The notes below the pieces were generated by a model. The model was not told the origin of the DNA and ran no database searches. It was given only the letters and a program-made list of their open reading frames with translations. A DNA stretch of 10,573 bases from Oscillospiraceae bacterium (lineage in GTDB: Bacteria; Bacillota; Clostridia; Oscillospirales; Ruminococcaceae), in NCBI GenBank assembly GCA_014858325.1, contig RKCM01000164.1, positions 1-10,573 on the forward strand, given 5' to 3'. Positions 1 through 5,956 of the stretch are shown here, piece after piece. The position numbers and the translations under genes are program-made. The number at the start of each line of letters is the position of its first letter. The stretch's first letter is position 1.

Positions 1-428
<428 letters not shown>

Positions 429-429
<1 letters not shown>

Positions 430-836
430 TGGAGAAGTTCATCCTCAACATCACGGCTTCCTCCGGCGAGTTCTATCAGGGCGAGTGCGAGAGCCTGACC
501 CTCCCCACCAAGGACGGCATCTACGGCGTGCAGGCCGGGCATAACCCGGTGCTGGTGGCCCTCCACATGGGGCTGATGCACTTCACCGTCAACGGCGAGG
601 AGCACGAGGTCCTGATTGGCGACGGCATCGCCGAAGTCACCCCCACCTTTGTGCTGCTGCTGGTGGACAGCGCCGAGCGCCCCGAGGACATCGACCGCAA
701 CCGCGCCGAGGCCGCCCGCATCCGCGCCGAAGAGCGCCTGCAGCACAAGCAGAGTATGCGGGAGTATTACGAGACCAAGATCGCCCTCGACCGCGCCATG
801 CAGCGCCTGCAGACCGCTGCCAAATACAAACGATAA
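429..836 (+). CDS. atpC: F1Fo ATP synthase subunit epsilon
   Basis: This is subunit epsilon of the central stalk, which couples rotation to catalysis and can inhibit ATP hydrolysis. The 135-residue length is normal. Residues 1-85 form the N-terminal beta-sandwich, with the family pattern LTLPTKDGIYGVQAGHNPVL; residues 88-135 form the two-helix C-terminal domain, rich in Arg, Glu and Ala (NRAEAARIRAEERL). I chose the ATG at 429 because it overlaps the atpD stop by one base and gives the standard N-terminus MEKFILNITASSGEFY; an in-frame upstream ATG at 324 lies inside atpD. The nearest purine-rich stretch (GGAGGA, 405-410) is too far upstream, so start is probably by translational coupling to atpD. 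It is the last gene of the atp operon. Confidence 0.97.
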
Positions 837-864
837 CTCTCTTTCCTTTCGTTATTCGTATCAC

Positions 865-920
865 ACAGCAAGCCCCCTGTTCTGGCGAAAGCCGGAATCA
901 GAGGGCTTGCTGTTTATTTG
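865..920 (+). terminator. Terminator of the atp operon, GAAA-loop hairpin
   Basis: Positions 865-886 pair with 891-913 to form a stem of about 22 base pairs closed by a GAAA tetraloop (887-890), with one C/A mismatch, one wobble and a one-base bulge. The right arm runs into TTTATTTG, a moderate U-tract in the + strand transcript, 28 bases after the atpC stop. The hxlR gene converges from the right and its stop codon begins at 914, so the hairpin also sits right behind that gene. In the - strand transcript the C/A mismatch becomes a G-U pair but no U-tract follows, so termination is expected mainly on the + strand. Confidence 0.85.
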
Positions 921-1276
921 TACGGGTTCACATAATCCGCTGGGCACAGGTGCTCTTCGCTCCAGCACAGCATCTCGTGCAGCATCGGCACAAAGCTTTC
1001 GCCCAGCTCCGTCAAAGTGTACTCCACCTTGGGCGGTACTTCGGGGTATACCTCCCGGTGCAAAAAGCCGCAGGCTTCCAGCTCCCGCAGCTGCCGCGTC
1101 AACGACGACTGCGTAATGCCGCCCAGCCTCCGCTGCAACTCGCCAAACCGCTGCACTTTGTAAAACGCCACATACCATAAGATCAAAATTTTCCACTTGC
1201 CGCTCAGCACCGCCTGTAAGTTGCTCATCGGCACGCACTGGGCCTGCTGGGCGGGCGTGGTAAATTTGTTGCCCAT
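914..1276 (-). CDS. HxlR-family winged-helix transcriptional regulator
   Basis: A 120-residue DNA-binding regulator of the HxlR/MarR-like family, which acts as a dimer and often responds to aldehydes, quinones or oxidants. The core is recognisable: GKWKILILWYV (residues 26-36), RFGELQRRLGGITQSSLTRQLRELEACGFLHREVYPEVPPKVEYTLTELG (about 43-92), which is the recognition helix, the wing and the typical P-x-VEY-LT-G ending. Cys14 lies in the short N-terminal arm where family members such as YodB and HypR carry their redox-sensing cysteine; Cys69, Cys104 and Cys111 also occur. I chose ATG at 1276 because AAAGGGGGAG lies 5 bases upstream and residues before it do not look like protein of this family. 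It is divergent to the radical SAM gene, which is its likely target. The inducing signal is unknown. Confidence 0.93.
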   Translation of the reverse strand: MGNKFTTPAQQAQCVPMSNLQAVLSGKWKILILWYVAFYKVQRFGELQRRLGGITQSSLTRQLRELEACGFLHREVYPEVPPKVEYTLTELGESFVPMLHEMLCWSEEHLCPADYVNPYK

Positions 1277-1297
1277 CTTCTCTCCCCCTTTGCTTTG

Positions 1298-1326
1298 AGT
1301 ATACGGCAGCGCCGGGCAAAATGCAA
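1298..1326 (-). promoter_or_regulatory. Predicted hxlR promoter
   Basis: Reading the - strand, TTGCAT (1326-1321) and TATACT (1303-1298) are separated by exactly 17 bases, a good sigma-70/SigA match. Transcription would begin near 1291, leaving a short leader that contains just the ribosome binding site. The -35 box abuts the palindrome at 1327-1334. Confidence 0.7.
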
Positions 1327-1349
1327 TGGTACCAAAAATGGCACTGCCA
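1327..1349. promoter_or_regulatory. Candidate HxlR operator: two small palindromes
   Basis: TGGTACCA (1327-1334) is a perfect 8-base palindrome, and TGGCA-c-TGCCA (1339-1349) is a perfect inverted repeat with a one-base centre. They share TGG...CCA ends, lie about 13 bases centre to centre, and fill the gap between the divergent -35 boxes of hxlR and the radical SAM gene. HxlR-family operators are often short inverted repeats placed this way. That this regulator binds here is an inference from position. Confidence 0.45.
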
Positions 1350-1366
1350 CTCAAAAAAGGCCGTAC

Positions 1367-1395
1367 TTGCGCTCTGCCTCCCCAGCTGGTATCAT
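1367..1395 (+). promoter_or_regulatory. Predicted promoter of the radical SAM gene
   Basis: TTGCGC (1367-1372) and TATCAT (1390-1395) are spaced by 17 bases. The match to the consensus is moderate, as expected of a regulated promoter. Transcription would begin near 1402, about 50 bases ahead of the start codon at 1452. Confidence 0.5.
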
Positions 1396-1451
1396 CATTC
1401 CCAGAGAAGACGTCCTCTCCGCAGATCACACAAAATTTGAGGAGAATTTTT

Positions 1452-2357
1452 ATGCACTATACAGGCACTATCTGGCGTCCGCCCTATGAGGCAGGCTCCC
1501 TTTTGCTGGAAGTCACGGCGGGCTGTACTCACCACCAATGCAAATTCTGCACCCTTTACGACGATATTCCCTTCCGCTTCCGCATGACGCCGCTGGAAGA
1601 TATTGAGGCCGACTTACTTGAAGCTCAGACCTACTACCGCAGCCCCTTCGGGCGGAAGCGCCCCGTGCGCCGGGTCTTTCTTGTCGGGGCCAACCCCTTC
1701 GTTTTGCAGTTTGCGCGGCTGAAGACCATCGCCGAGCGTATCCACCACTTTTTCCCGGAGTGCGAGAGCATCGGCTGCTTTGCCCGCATCACCGACGTCG
1801 CCGCCAAAACCGACGACGAGCTCCGCCAGCTGCACGCCCTCGGCTACGACGGCATCACCATCGGTGTCGAAACGGGTGACGATGCCGCCCTCGCCTTCAT
1901 GCGCAAGGGCTACACATCGGTGGATATCCTCACCCAGACCCGCCGTCTGGACGCCGCCGGGCTTTCCTACTGTTACCTCTGCCTTGTAGGCCTCGCGGGC
2001 AAAGGCCGAGGCGTCGCCAGCGCCAAAGCCAGCGCCGCACTGCTCAGCCAGACCCACCCCAGACTCCTGGGCACCTCCATGCTCACTCTCTACCCCAACT
2101 CAGATCTGTACCGCGAGATGCAGGCCGGAAACTGGACGGAAGAGCCCGAGCTCGAAAAGCTGGAAGAGCTGCGCACCTTCGTCCAGCACCTGACCCTCTC
2201 CGCCTTTTTCTGTACCCCCGGCGCTTCCAACGCCTTTTATATCGAGGGCCGCCTCCCCGCTGACCGCGCCGCCCTCCTCGCACGGCTGGACACCATCCTC
2301 GCCCAGACCAATGAACGCGATTTGCGCCACTACCGCACCCATTTGAAACATCTGTGA
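1452..2357 (+). CDS. Radical SAM protein of unknown substrate
   Basis: A 301-residue radical SAM enzyme that uses a [4Fe-4S] cluster to cleave S-adenosylmethionine and make a radical. The cluster motif is CTHHQCKFC (Cys25, Cys30, Cys33), spaced C-x4-C-x2-C as in Elp3-like enzymes instead of the commonest C-x3-C-x2-C. Further core elements are RVFLVGANPF (74-83), RITDVAAKTDDELRQLHALG (112-131) and GITIGVETGDD (134-144), which fits the fifth strand and SAM-binding region, then LTLYPNSDLY. I see no C-terminal cluster domain or TRAM domain, so it is not an MiaB or a full Elp3. I chose ATG 1452 because GAGGAGAA precedes it by 5 bases; an in-frame ATG at 1326 would run through the promoter. Similar proteins are common in clostridia but I know of no assigned reaction. 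It is divergent to hxlR and probably under its control. Confidence 0.88.
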   Translation: MHYTGTIWRPPYEAGSLLLEVTAGCTHHQCKFCTLYDDIPFRFRMTPLEDIEADLLEAQTYYRSPFGRKRPVRRVFLVGANPFVLQFARLKTIAERIHHFFPECESIGCFARITDVAAKTDDELRQLHALGYDGITIGVETGDDAALAFMRKGYTSVDILTQTRRLDAAGLSYCYLCLVGLAGKGRGVASAKASAALLSQTHPRLLGTSMLTLYPNSDLYREMQAGNWTEEPELEKLEELRTFVQHLTLSAFFCTPGASNAFYIEGRLPADRAALLARLDTILAQTNERDLRHYRTHLKHL

Positions 2358-2365
2358 TTTTTCCC

Positions 2366-2394
2366 TTGACATCTCTCCCGCAAAGTGATATGAT
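2366..2394 (+). promoter_or_regulatory. Strong promoter of the SPFH/RHH pair
   Basis: TTGACA (2366-2371), a perfect -35 box, is followed after 17 bases by TATGAT (2389-2394), one base from the consensus -10. The start of transcription is expected near 2401. It begins 9 bases after the stop codon of the radical SAM gene, with no terminator between, so read-through from that gene can add to expression. Confidence 0.85.
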
Positions 2395-2406
2395 TTTGAT
2401 ATCAAA
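2395..2406. promoter_or_regulatory. Palindrome over the transcription start, possible operator
   Basis: TTTGATATCAAA is a perfect 12-base palindrome directly after the -10 box. If one T is allowed to bulge it extends outwards to GAT...ATC. The word TGATAT also occurs twice in the same orientation, at 2387-2392 and 2397-2402, ten bases (about one helical turn) apart. This position suits a repressor that blocks promoter opening. The binding protein is unknown; the small RHH protein of the same operon is one candidate. Confidence 0.4.
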
Positions 2407-2441
2407 TCAATCACTTCCACACCCATCAAGGAGGGATCTTT

Positions 2442-3449
2442 ATGGAAGAAAAAGCTCTCACCGCCAAAAAAAGCGGCTTCTCGATGCTGCTGCTCTGCCT
2501 CATCGTTTTCGCGTCGGGCGCAGCGCTCTTTGTGTATGCCATCGGCCATCTGGAACGCGGGGAAAACGCCCTCGGCGGCTTCCTGCTCGTCGTCACCATC
2601 CTCGGCTACATCGCGGGCTTCATCGCCCTGGCAGGCTTTAAGGTGCTCAAGCCCCAGGAAGCGCTGGTGCTCACCCTTTTCGGCCAGTACGCCGGCACCC
2701 TGCGGGAGCCGGGCTTCTACTGGGTCTGCCCCTTCTGCACCGCGGTCAACCCGGCGGCGGGCACCAAACTGAGCCAGAGCGGCGATGTGGACGGCGGTGC
2801 CAAAGCCGCCGCGCAGGCACAGGCCCAGCCCTCCAGCAAAAAGATCTCGCTCAAGATGATGACCCTCAACAACTCCCGCCAGAAGATCAACGATTGTCTG
2901 GGCAACCCCGTCGAGATCGGCATCGCCGTCATCTGGCGGGTCACCGACACCGCCAAGGCCGTCTTCAACGTGGACAACTACAAAGAGTACCTCTCCCTCC
3001 AGTGCGACAGCGCCCTGCGGAACGTGGTGCGCATCTACCCCTATGACGTAGCCCCCAACGTGGACACCACCGGCGACGGCGTGGCCGACGAGGGCAGCCT
3101 GCGGGGCTCCTCCGAGATCGTGGCCAAGCGCATCCAGGACGAGATCCAGTCCAAGGTGGCCGATGCCGGCATCGAGATCGTGGAGGCCCGCATCACCTAT
3201 CTGGCCTATGCACCCGAGATCGCAGCCGTGATGCTCCAGCGCCAGCAGGCCAGCGCCATCATCGACGCCCGGAAGATGATCGTGGACGGTGCCGTGGGCA
3301 TGGTGGAGATGGCTCTCGACCGCCTGAGCGAGAACAAGGTGGTGGAGCTGGACGATGAGCGGAAGGCGGCAATGGTCTCGAATCTCATGGTGGTGCTCTG
3401 CGGCAACCGGGACGCCCAGCCCATCGTGAACAGCGGCAGCCTTTACTGA
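2442..3449 (+). CDS. SPFH (band 7/prohibitin-like) domain membrane protein
   Basis: A 335-residue protein with two hydrophobic segments (about residues 13-33 and 44-65), then an SPFH/band 7 domain (about 66-285) of the kind that oligomerises at membranes in flotillins, stomatins and prohibitins. Visible family features include [22 protein letters not shown] at the domain entry, [28 protein letters not shown] and the helical [27 protein letters not shown] region, followed by [12 protein letters not shown]. An Ala/Gln-rich, low-complexity insert sits at about 117-134. Residues 207-217 ([11 protein letters not shown]) resemble a calcium-binding loop. The ATG at 2442 is preceded by AAGGAGG with a 7-base gap, an excellent binding site. 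The stop overlaps the next gene (TGATG). The C-terminus ([19 protein letters not shown]) is typical of a bacterial subgroup usually followed by a small RHH gene. Role in the cell is unproven; membrane microdomain organisation or stress response is a guess from the superfamily. Confidence 0.9.
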   Translation: MEEKALTAKKSGFSMLLLCLIVFASGAALFVYAIGHLERGENALGGFLLVVTILGYIAGFIALAGFKVLKPQEALVLTLFGQYAGTLREPGFYWVCPFCTAVNPAAGTKLSQSGDVDGGAKAAAQAQAQPSSKKISLKMMTLNNSRQKINDCLGNPVEIGIAVIWRVTDTAKAVFNVDNYKEYLSLQCDSALRNVVRIYPYDVAPNVDTTGDGVADEGSLRGSSEIVAKRIQDEIQSKVADAGIEIVEARITYLAYAPEIAAVMLQRQQASAIIDARKMIVDGAVGMVEMALDRLSENKVVELDDERKAAMVSNLMVVLCGNRDAQPIVNSGSLY

Positions 3450-3649
3450 TGGCCGAGCCCAAAAAGCAGGTCCCTCTGCGCCTGAACGCGAAGCTCTACG
3501 ACGCCCTTGCCGCCTGGGCCGAGGACGACTTCCGCTCGGTGAACGGCCAGATCGAATATCTCCTCACCGAGTGCGTGCGCCAGCGCAAAAAGAACGGCAA
3601 ATACGTCTCCGATGAGATCGACCTCCCACCAAAACTGGATATTGAGTAA
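3449..3649 (+). CDS. Small ribbon-helix-helix (Arc-like) protein
   Basis: A 66-residue protein. Residues 6-12 (KQVPLRL) look like the beta-ribbon of an Arc/MetJ-type ribbon-helix-helix fold, followed by helix 14-26 ([13 protein letters not shown]) and helix 29-45 ([17 protein letters not shown]), then a short acidic-proline tail ([12 protein letters not shown]). RHH proteins dimerise and bind DNA through the ribbon. The start ATG overlaps the SPFH stop by one base, and no separate ribosome binding site is visible, so translation is coupled. I recall the same SPFH-RHH neighbour pair from other bacteria, including actinobacteria, which suggests a functional link. It may regulate its own operon or bind the SPFH protein; no toxin gene is next to it, so a toxin-antitoxin role is not supported here. 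Confidence 0.85.
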   Translation: MAEPKKQVPLRLNAKLYDALAAWAEDDFRSVNGQIEYLLTECVRQRKKNGKYVSDEIDLPPKLDIE

Positions 3650-3688
3650 ACAAAAATGCTTCGGGAAGTTCCCGAAGCATTTTTGTTT
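3648..3688. terminator. Bidirectional terminator between the RHH gene and apbE
   Basis: Positions 3648-3667 are perfectly complementary to 3669-3688, with position 3668 at the centre, giving a stem with GC-rich top (CTTCGGGAA/TTCCCGAAG) and A-rich left and T-rich right flanks (CAAAAA and TTTTTG). Each strand therefore has a U-tract after the GC stem. The left arm starts inside the TAA stop of the RHH gene, and the apbE stop lies 6 bases past the right arm, so it serves both converging transcripts. Confidence 0.92.
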
Positions 3689-3693
3689 GCTCT

Positions 3694-4794
3694 TTACTTC
3701 TCGTAGTCCGGCCACCCGCTGGACTTCACCAGCTGGCCGTCGGTGGTGCACCACAGCGCTTCCACACCGTCGAGGCGTTCAATGAGCTGTCTACCTTCTT
3801 CCAGCGGCATACAGAACAGCCCCGTGGTCAGGCAGTCCGCCACGCCGGAGTCCGGGCAGAGGACGCTCACGCCGTTGAAGTATTTCGCGGGCCAGAGCGT
3901 CGCCGGGTCGATGAGGTGGTGGTAGCGCACGCCGTCCACCACAAAGTAGCGCTGGTAGTCGCCGCTGGTCACCAGCGCCTTATCGCTCATGTTCACCGCC
4001 GAGACGTAGGAGGAATCCGCCGTGTACACCTCGGAGGCGTTCCACGGGTTTTCCACGCCGCCGGACCACTGGCTGCCGTCCGGCTTTGTGCCAATGGCCC
4101 GCAGGTTGCCGCCCACGCTGATGAGGGCGCTGGTCAGGCCCCGGGCCTCGGCGGCCTGCGCCACCATCTCCACCGCGTAGCCCTTGCCCACGCTGCCCAC
4201 ATCCAGCGACATCTCCGGGTCGGTCAGGTACACCGTCTTCGCCTCCTCGTCGATGACGAGGTCGTTGATATCGCAGTGCTGCGCCGCCGCGTCCAGCTCC
4301 TCCTGCGTGGGCAGGGTGTTGTCGGCCTCGCTGTCGTTCTTCTCGGCGGCTTCCCGGTAGTCGTGCCAGATGCGCAGCACGCTGCCCATGGCAATGTTCA
4401 GCCTGCCGTCGGTGGTGTCGTACATCTTCCGGGCCAGCTCCAGCATCCCTAAAATTTTGTCGTCCACCTGCACCGGGGCCTTGCCCGCGTTGTCGTTGAT
4501 GGTCTTCACATTCACCACGCCGTCGTAGTCGTTGTAAATGTCGTACCGCTCATGGTAAGCAAGGAGGTCCTCGTGCAGCGCCTCCATCTGCTGCTGAAAC
4601 TCCGCCTCGCTGTCGCAGTAGGCGATCACCTGCGTCACCGTGTCAAAGGCGTCGTAAAAGATGGTGGAATACCGCTGCGCGCCTCCCTGCGCCGTGGAAA
4701 CGGAGGGGGCATCATTCTTTCCGCAGCCCGTCAAAAGACCCGCACAGAGGCTCACAGCCGCCAGCAGCGCGGTGCATTTTTTCCAGACGCTCAT
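3694..4794 (-). CDS. apbE: FAD:protein FMN transferase, lipoprotein ApbE
   Basis: ApbE uses FAD and Mg2+ to attach FMN to a Thr/Ser of exported flavoproteins (NqrB/C, RnfD/G and FMN-binding-domain proteins). The 366-residue protein has a lipoprotein signal: KK at 5-6, hydrophobic core, lipobox LLTGC with Cys24. Family motifs are present: DTVTQVIAYCD (51-61), SLDVGSVGKGYAVEM (196-210), SVGGNLRAIG (226-235), ALVTSGDYQRYF (273-284), HHLIDPATL (292-300) and GVADCLTTGLF (317-327), whose Asp320/Thr324 fit the metal ligand pair. The usual HxIDPxTG reads HHLIDPATL, with Leu in place of Gly; I recall this variant from other Firmicutes. The mature enzyme should sit on the outer face of the cytoplasmic membrane. 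The start overlaps the DUF3783 stop (ATGA). No Rnf, Nqr or FMN-binding substrate gene is in the window, so its target is elsewhere. Confidence 0.95.
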   Translation of the reverse strand: MSVWKKCTALLAAVSLCAGLLTGCGKNDAPSVSTAQGGAQRYSTIFYDAFDTVTQVIAYCDSEAEFQQQMEALHEDLLAYHERYDIYNDYDGVVNVKTINDNAGKAPVQVDDKILGMLELARKMYDTTDGRLNIAMGSVLRIWHDYREAAEKNDSEADNTLPTQEELDAAAQHCDINDLVIDEEAKTVYLTDPEMSLDVGSVGKGYAVEMVAQAAEARGLTSALISVGGNLRAIGTKPDGSQWSGGVENPWNASEVYTADSSYVSAVNMSDKALVTSGDYQRYFVVDGVRYHHLIDPATLWPAKYFNGVSVLCPDSGVADCLTTGLFCMPLEEGRQLIERLDGVEALWCTTDGQLVKSSGWPDYEK

Positions 4795-5213
4795 CCCTGC
4801 TCCTTTGCCGCCGCAGCGGTAAAGGCGGCGTGCTCCTCCTGCAAATGGGCCAGCAGGTCGCCAAAGACCCAGTTCTTATTGTTCTTCGTCACCACAGCCT
4901 TCAGCGGGATGTTCACCTTGGCCTGCTTCATCAGGTCCAGCAGGGTGTCCACGTCCTTGTCCTTAAAGTTTGCCAGCACCAGCGCGGGCGGGTAGGCCCC
5001 TGGCTCCAGCACCAGCGTGCGGGCGGTCTTCGTCTCCACTTCCCCCAGCAGCTGGGCCACGGTGCGGCCCGCATCGGCGGGCGACACCACCAGCAGCTTC
5101 ATCCCAAAGGCCGGTGCCATCCCTTCCAGAATGCCCCGGTCGGCCGCCGACAGGTTCCAGCCCAGTGCCAGCGGCACCCCGGCGTTCTGATTGCGTGCAA
5201 TGTGTGCTTTCAT
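4791..5213 (-). CDS. DUF3783-type protein
   Basis: A 140-residue soluble protein without a signal peptide or membrane segment. The C-terminal half carries PLKAVVTKNNKNWVFGDLLA (103-122) followed by an HLQEEH helix, which I recognise as the DUF3783 pattern; the middle (about residues 50-100) alternates strands and helices. Function is unknown for the family. I chose ATG 5213 because GAGGA lies a few bases upstream and the protein then starts MKAHIARNQNAGVPLALGWN; an upstream in-frame ATG at 5303 would lie before the promoter. Its stop overlaps the apbE start by four bases (ATGA), so the two are co-translated. In anaerobes DUF3783 proteins are small and often near redox genes, but that link is only suggested here by the overlap. 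Confidence 0.82.
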   Translation of the reverse strand: MKAHIARNQNAGVPLALGWNLSAADRGILEGMAPAFGMKLLVVSPADAGRTVAQLLGEVETKTARTLVLEPGAYPPALVLANFKDKDVDTLLDLMKQAKVNIPLKAVVTKNNKNWVFGDLLAHLQEEHAAFTAAAAKEQG

Positions 5214-5269
5214 CTGCGTTTCCTCTTTCACGGCGGGCTTTCCCCGCACGAAATATTCTATGATACAAA

Positions 5270-5278
5270 AGTATACCA
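5270..5278 (-). promoter_or_regulatory. Predicted extended -10 promoter of DUF3783-apbE
   Basis: On the - strand TGGTATACT (5278-5270) is an extended -10 element (TG-N-TATACT). No good -35 lies at the right distance (TTTTCT at 17 bases is a poor match), so activity would rely on the extended -10. The half-sites ATAC and GTAT, separated by AAAA, overlap the box at about 5263-5274 and could form a small operator. The leader would be about 50 bases. Confidence 0.55.
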
Positions 5279-5386
5279 CATTTCCCCGCAAAAGAAAACG
5301 CAAATTCTCTTTCCTTTTGTTCCAAAATCGTGGATGCTGGGTGCATCTTCTTCTTTGTATTTCATCGGAAATTTTTTCAAAAAAGC

Positions 5387-5415
5387 TTTACAAATGACGC
5401 ACAAAAAACTATTAT
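5387..5415 (+). promoter_or_regulatory. Strong promoter of the DUF6465 gene
   Basis: TTTACA (5387-5392) and TATTAT (5410-5415) are separated by exactly 17 bases, each one or two bases from consensus, with A/T tracts immediately upstream. Transcription should begin near 5422, leaving an untranslated leader of about 113 bases before the ATG at 5535. The leader contains the short hairpin CCGT-tcccac-ACGG and ends in AAGAAAGAAGG, the ribosome binding site. Confidence 0.8.
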
Positions 5416-5534
5416 ATAAACAAGCGTTTTTGGAAAAGAGCGCGTTCCGATCGATTCCGCTGTATTTTCAGAGTTAACGTTTCCCCCTACCGTTCCCACA
5501 CGGCAAGCCTATTTTAAGAAAGAAGGTAGAAACT

Positions 5535-5837
5535 ATGTCCGAGAAAAAGACTGCTGTCCCCGCAGAGGTCTCCGCTGCCGAAGCTCCTGCCTCGGAACCG
5601 AAGACCCGTAAATCGGCTGCTGCCTCTCAGCGCCGCGGCCGCCCGCCCCTCACCCCGGAAGTCTACGTTGAGTACGGCGGCAGCCAGTACAACATCACCG
5701 ACGTGGTGGACCGTGCCAAGGCCGACTACCGCGCCACCCATAAGGTAGGCGTCCAGTCCTGCAAGGTGTACGTCAAGCCCGAGGAGAACGCCATCTACTA
5801 CGTCATCAATAAGGTCGCCGGCAAACTGGAACTGTGA
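5535..5837 (+). CDS. DUF6465 family protein with AT-hook-like N-terminus
   Basis: A 100-residue protein. Residues 1-32 are a low-complexity, Ala/Glu/Lys-rich arm; residues 33-39 (RRGRPPL) match the AT-hook core RGRP that inserts into the minor groove of AT-rich DNA. The remainder (about 42-98) has the DUF6465 pattern: VYVEYGGSQYNITDVVDRAKADYRA, then CKVYVKPEENAIYYVIN. Members are small clostridial proteins of unknown function. The ATG at 5535 follows AAGAAAGAAGG with about 8 bases between, and a strong promoter lies upstream. It is a monocistronic gene ended by the hairpin at 5886-5938. A nucleoid-associated role is a reasonable inference from the AT-hook and basic arm, but nothing direct shows it. 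Confidence 0.85.
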   Translation: MSEKKTAVPAEVSAAEAPASEPKTRKSAAASQRRGRPPLTPEVYVEYGGSQYNITDVVDRAKADYRATHKVGVQSCKVYVKPEENAIYYVINKVAGKLEL

Positions 5838-5885
5838 CCTCCGTTTCCCGTGTTTGACTCTTGAACAGCATCACCCATACAAACC

Positions 5886-5938
5886 AAAAAGCTGCTGCCC
5901 GACGCTTTCCAAAAGCGCCTTCCGGGCAGCAGCTTTTT
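5886..5938. terminator. Bidirectional terminator between the DUF6465 gene and the M32 peptidase
   Basis: AAAAAGCTGCTGCCC (5886-5900) is perfectly complementary to GGGCAGCAGCTTTTT (5924-5938). The loop holds a nested small stem, CGCTTT/AAAGCG. The A5 and T5 flanks give a U-tract on either strand, and the two genes converge on it (stops at 5837 and 5957), so it serves both. Confidence 0.92.
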
Positions 5939-5956
5939 CTGTTTTTACAGGGGGCC

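Larger units (their letters stand above)
5214..5534. other. 321-base AT-rich divergent intergenic region
   Basis: No coding region is supported here; the short frames that cross it lack ribosome binding sites and family resemblance. It holds the leftward DUF3783-apbE promoter (5270-5278), the rightward DUF6465 promoter (5387-5415) and the long DUF6465 leader (about 5422-5534). A small hairpin, GATGC-tgggt-GCATC (5333-5347), followed by TTCTTCTTTG, lies between the two promoters; it is too weak to call a terminator. A/T tracts at about 5368-5386 directly upstream of the rightward -35 box could act as an UP element. The base composition is clearly more AT-rich than the flanking genes. Confidence 0.6.

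Noticed and set aside
1277..1429. Longer N-terminus for the HxlR regulator from ATG 1429
   Set aside because: The extension runs through the promoter and operator region and does not resemble HxlR proteins; ATG 1276 has a strong binding site.
1326..1451. Longer N-terminus for the radical SAM protein from ATG 1326
   Set aside because: It would cover the predicted promoter and lacks a ribosome binding site; ATG 1452 has GAGGAGAA in front and starts the conserved part.
3449..3649. The RHH gene as antitoxin of a toxin-antitoxin pair
   Set aside because: The coupled partner is a membrane SPFH protein and not a toxin, and the next gene is convergent apbE; there is no small toxin gene on either side.
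5214..5303. Longer N-terminus for the DUF3783 protein from ATG 5303
   Set aside because: The added 30 residues cross the extended -10 promoter, and ATG 5213 has a GAGGA site.
5333..5347. GATGC/GCATC hairpin as a terminator
   Set aside because: The stem has only five pairs, and no transcription unit is known to end there.
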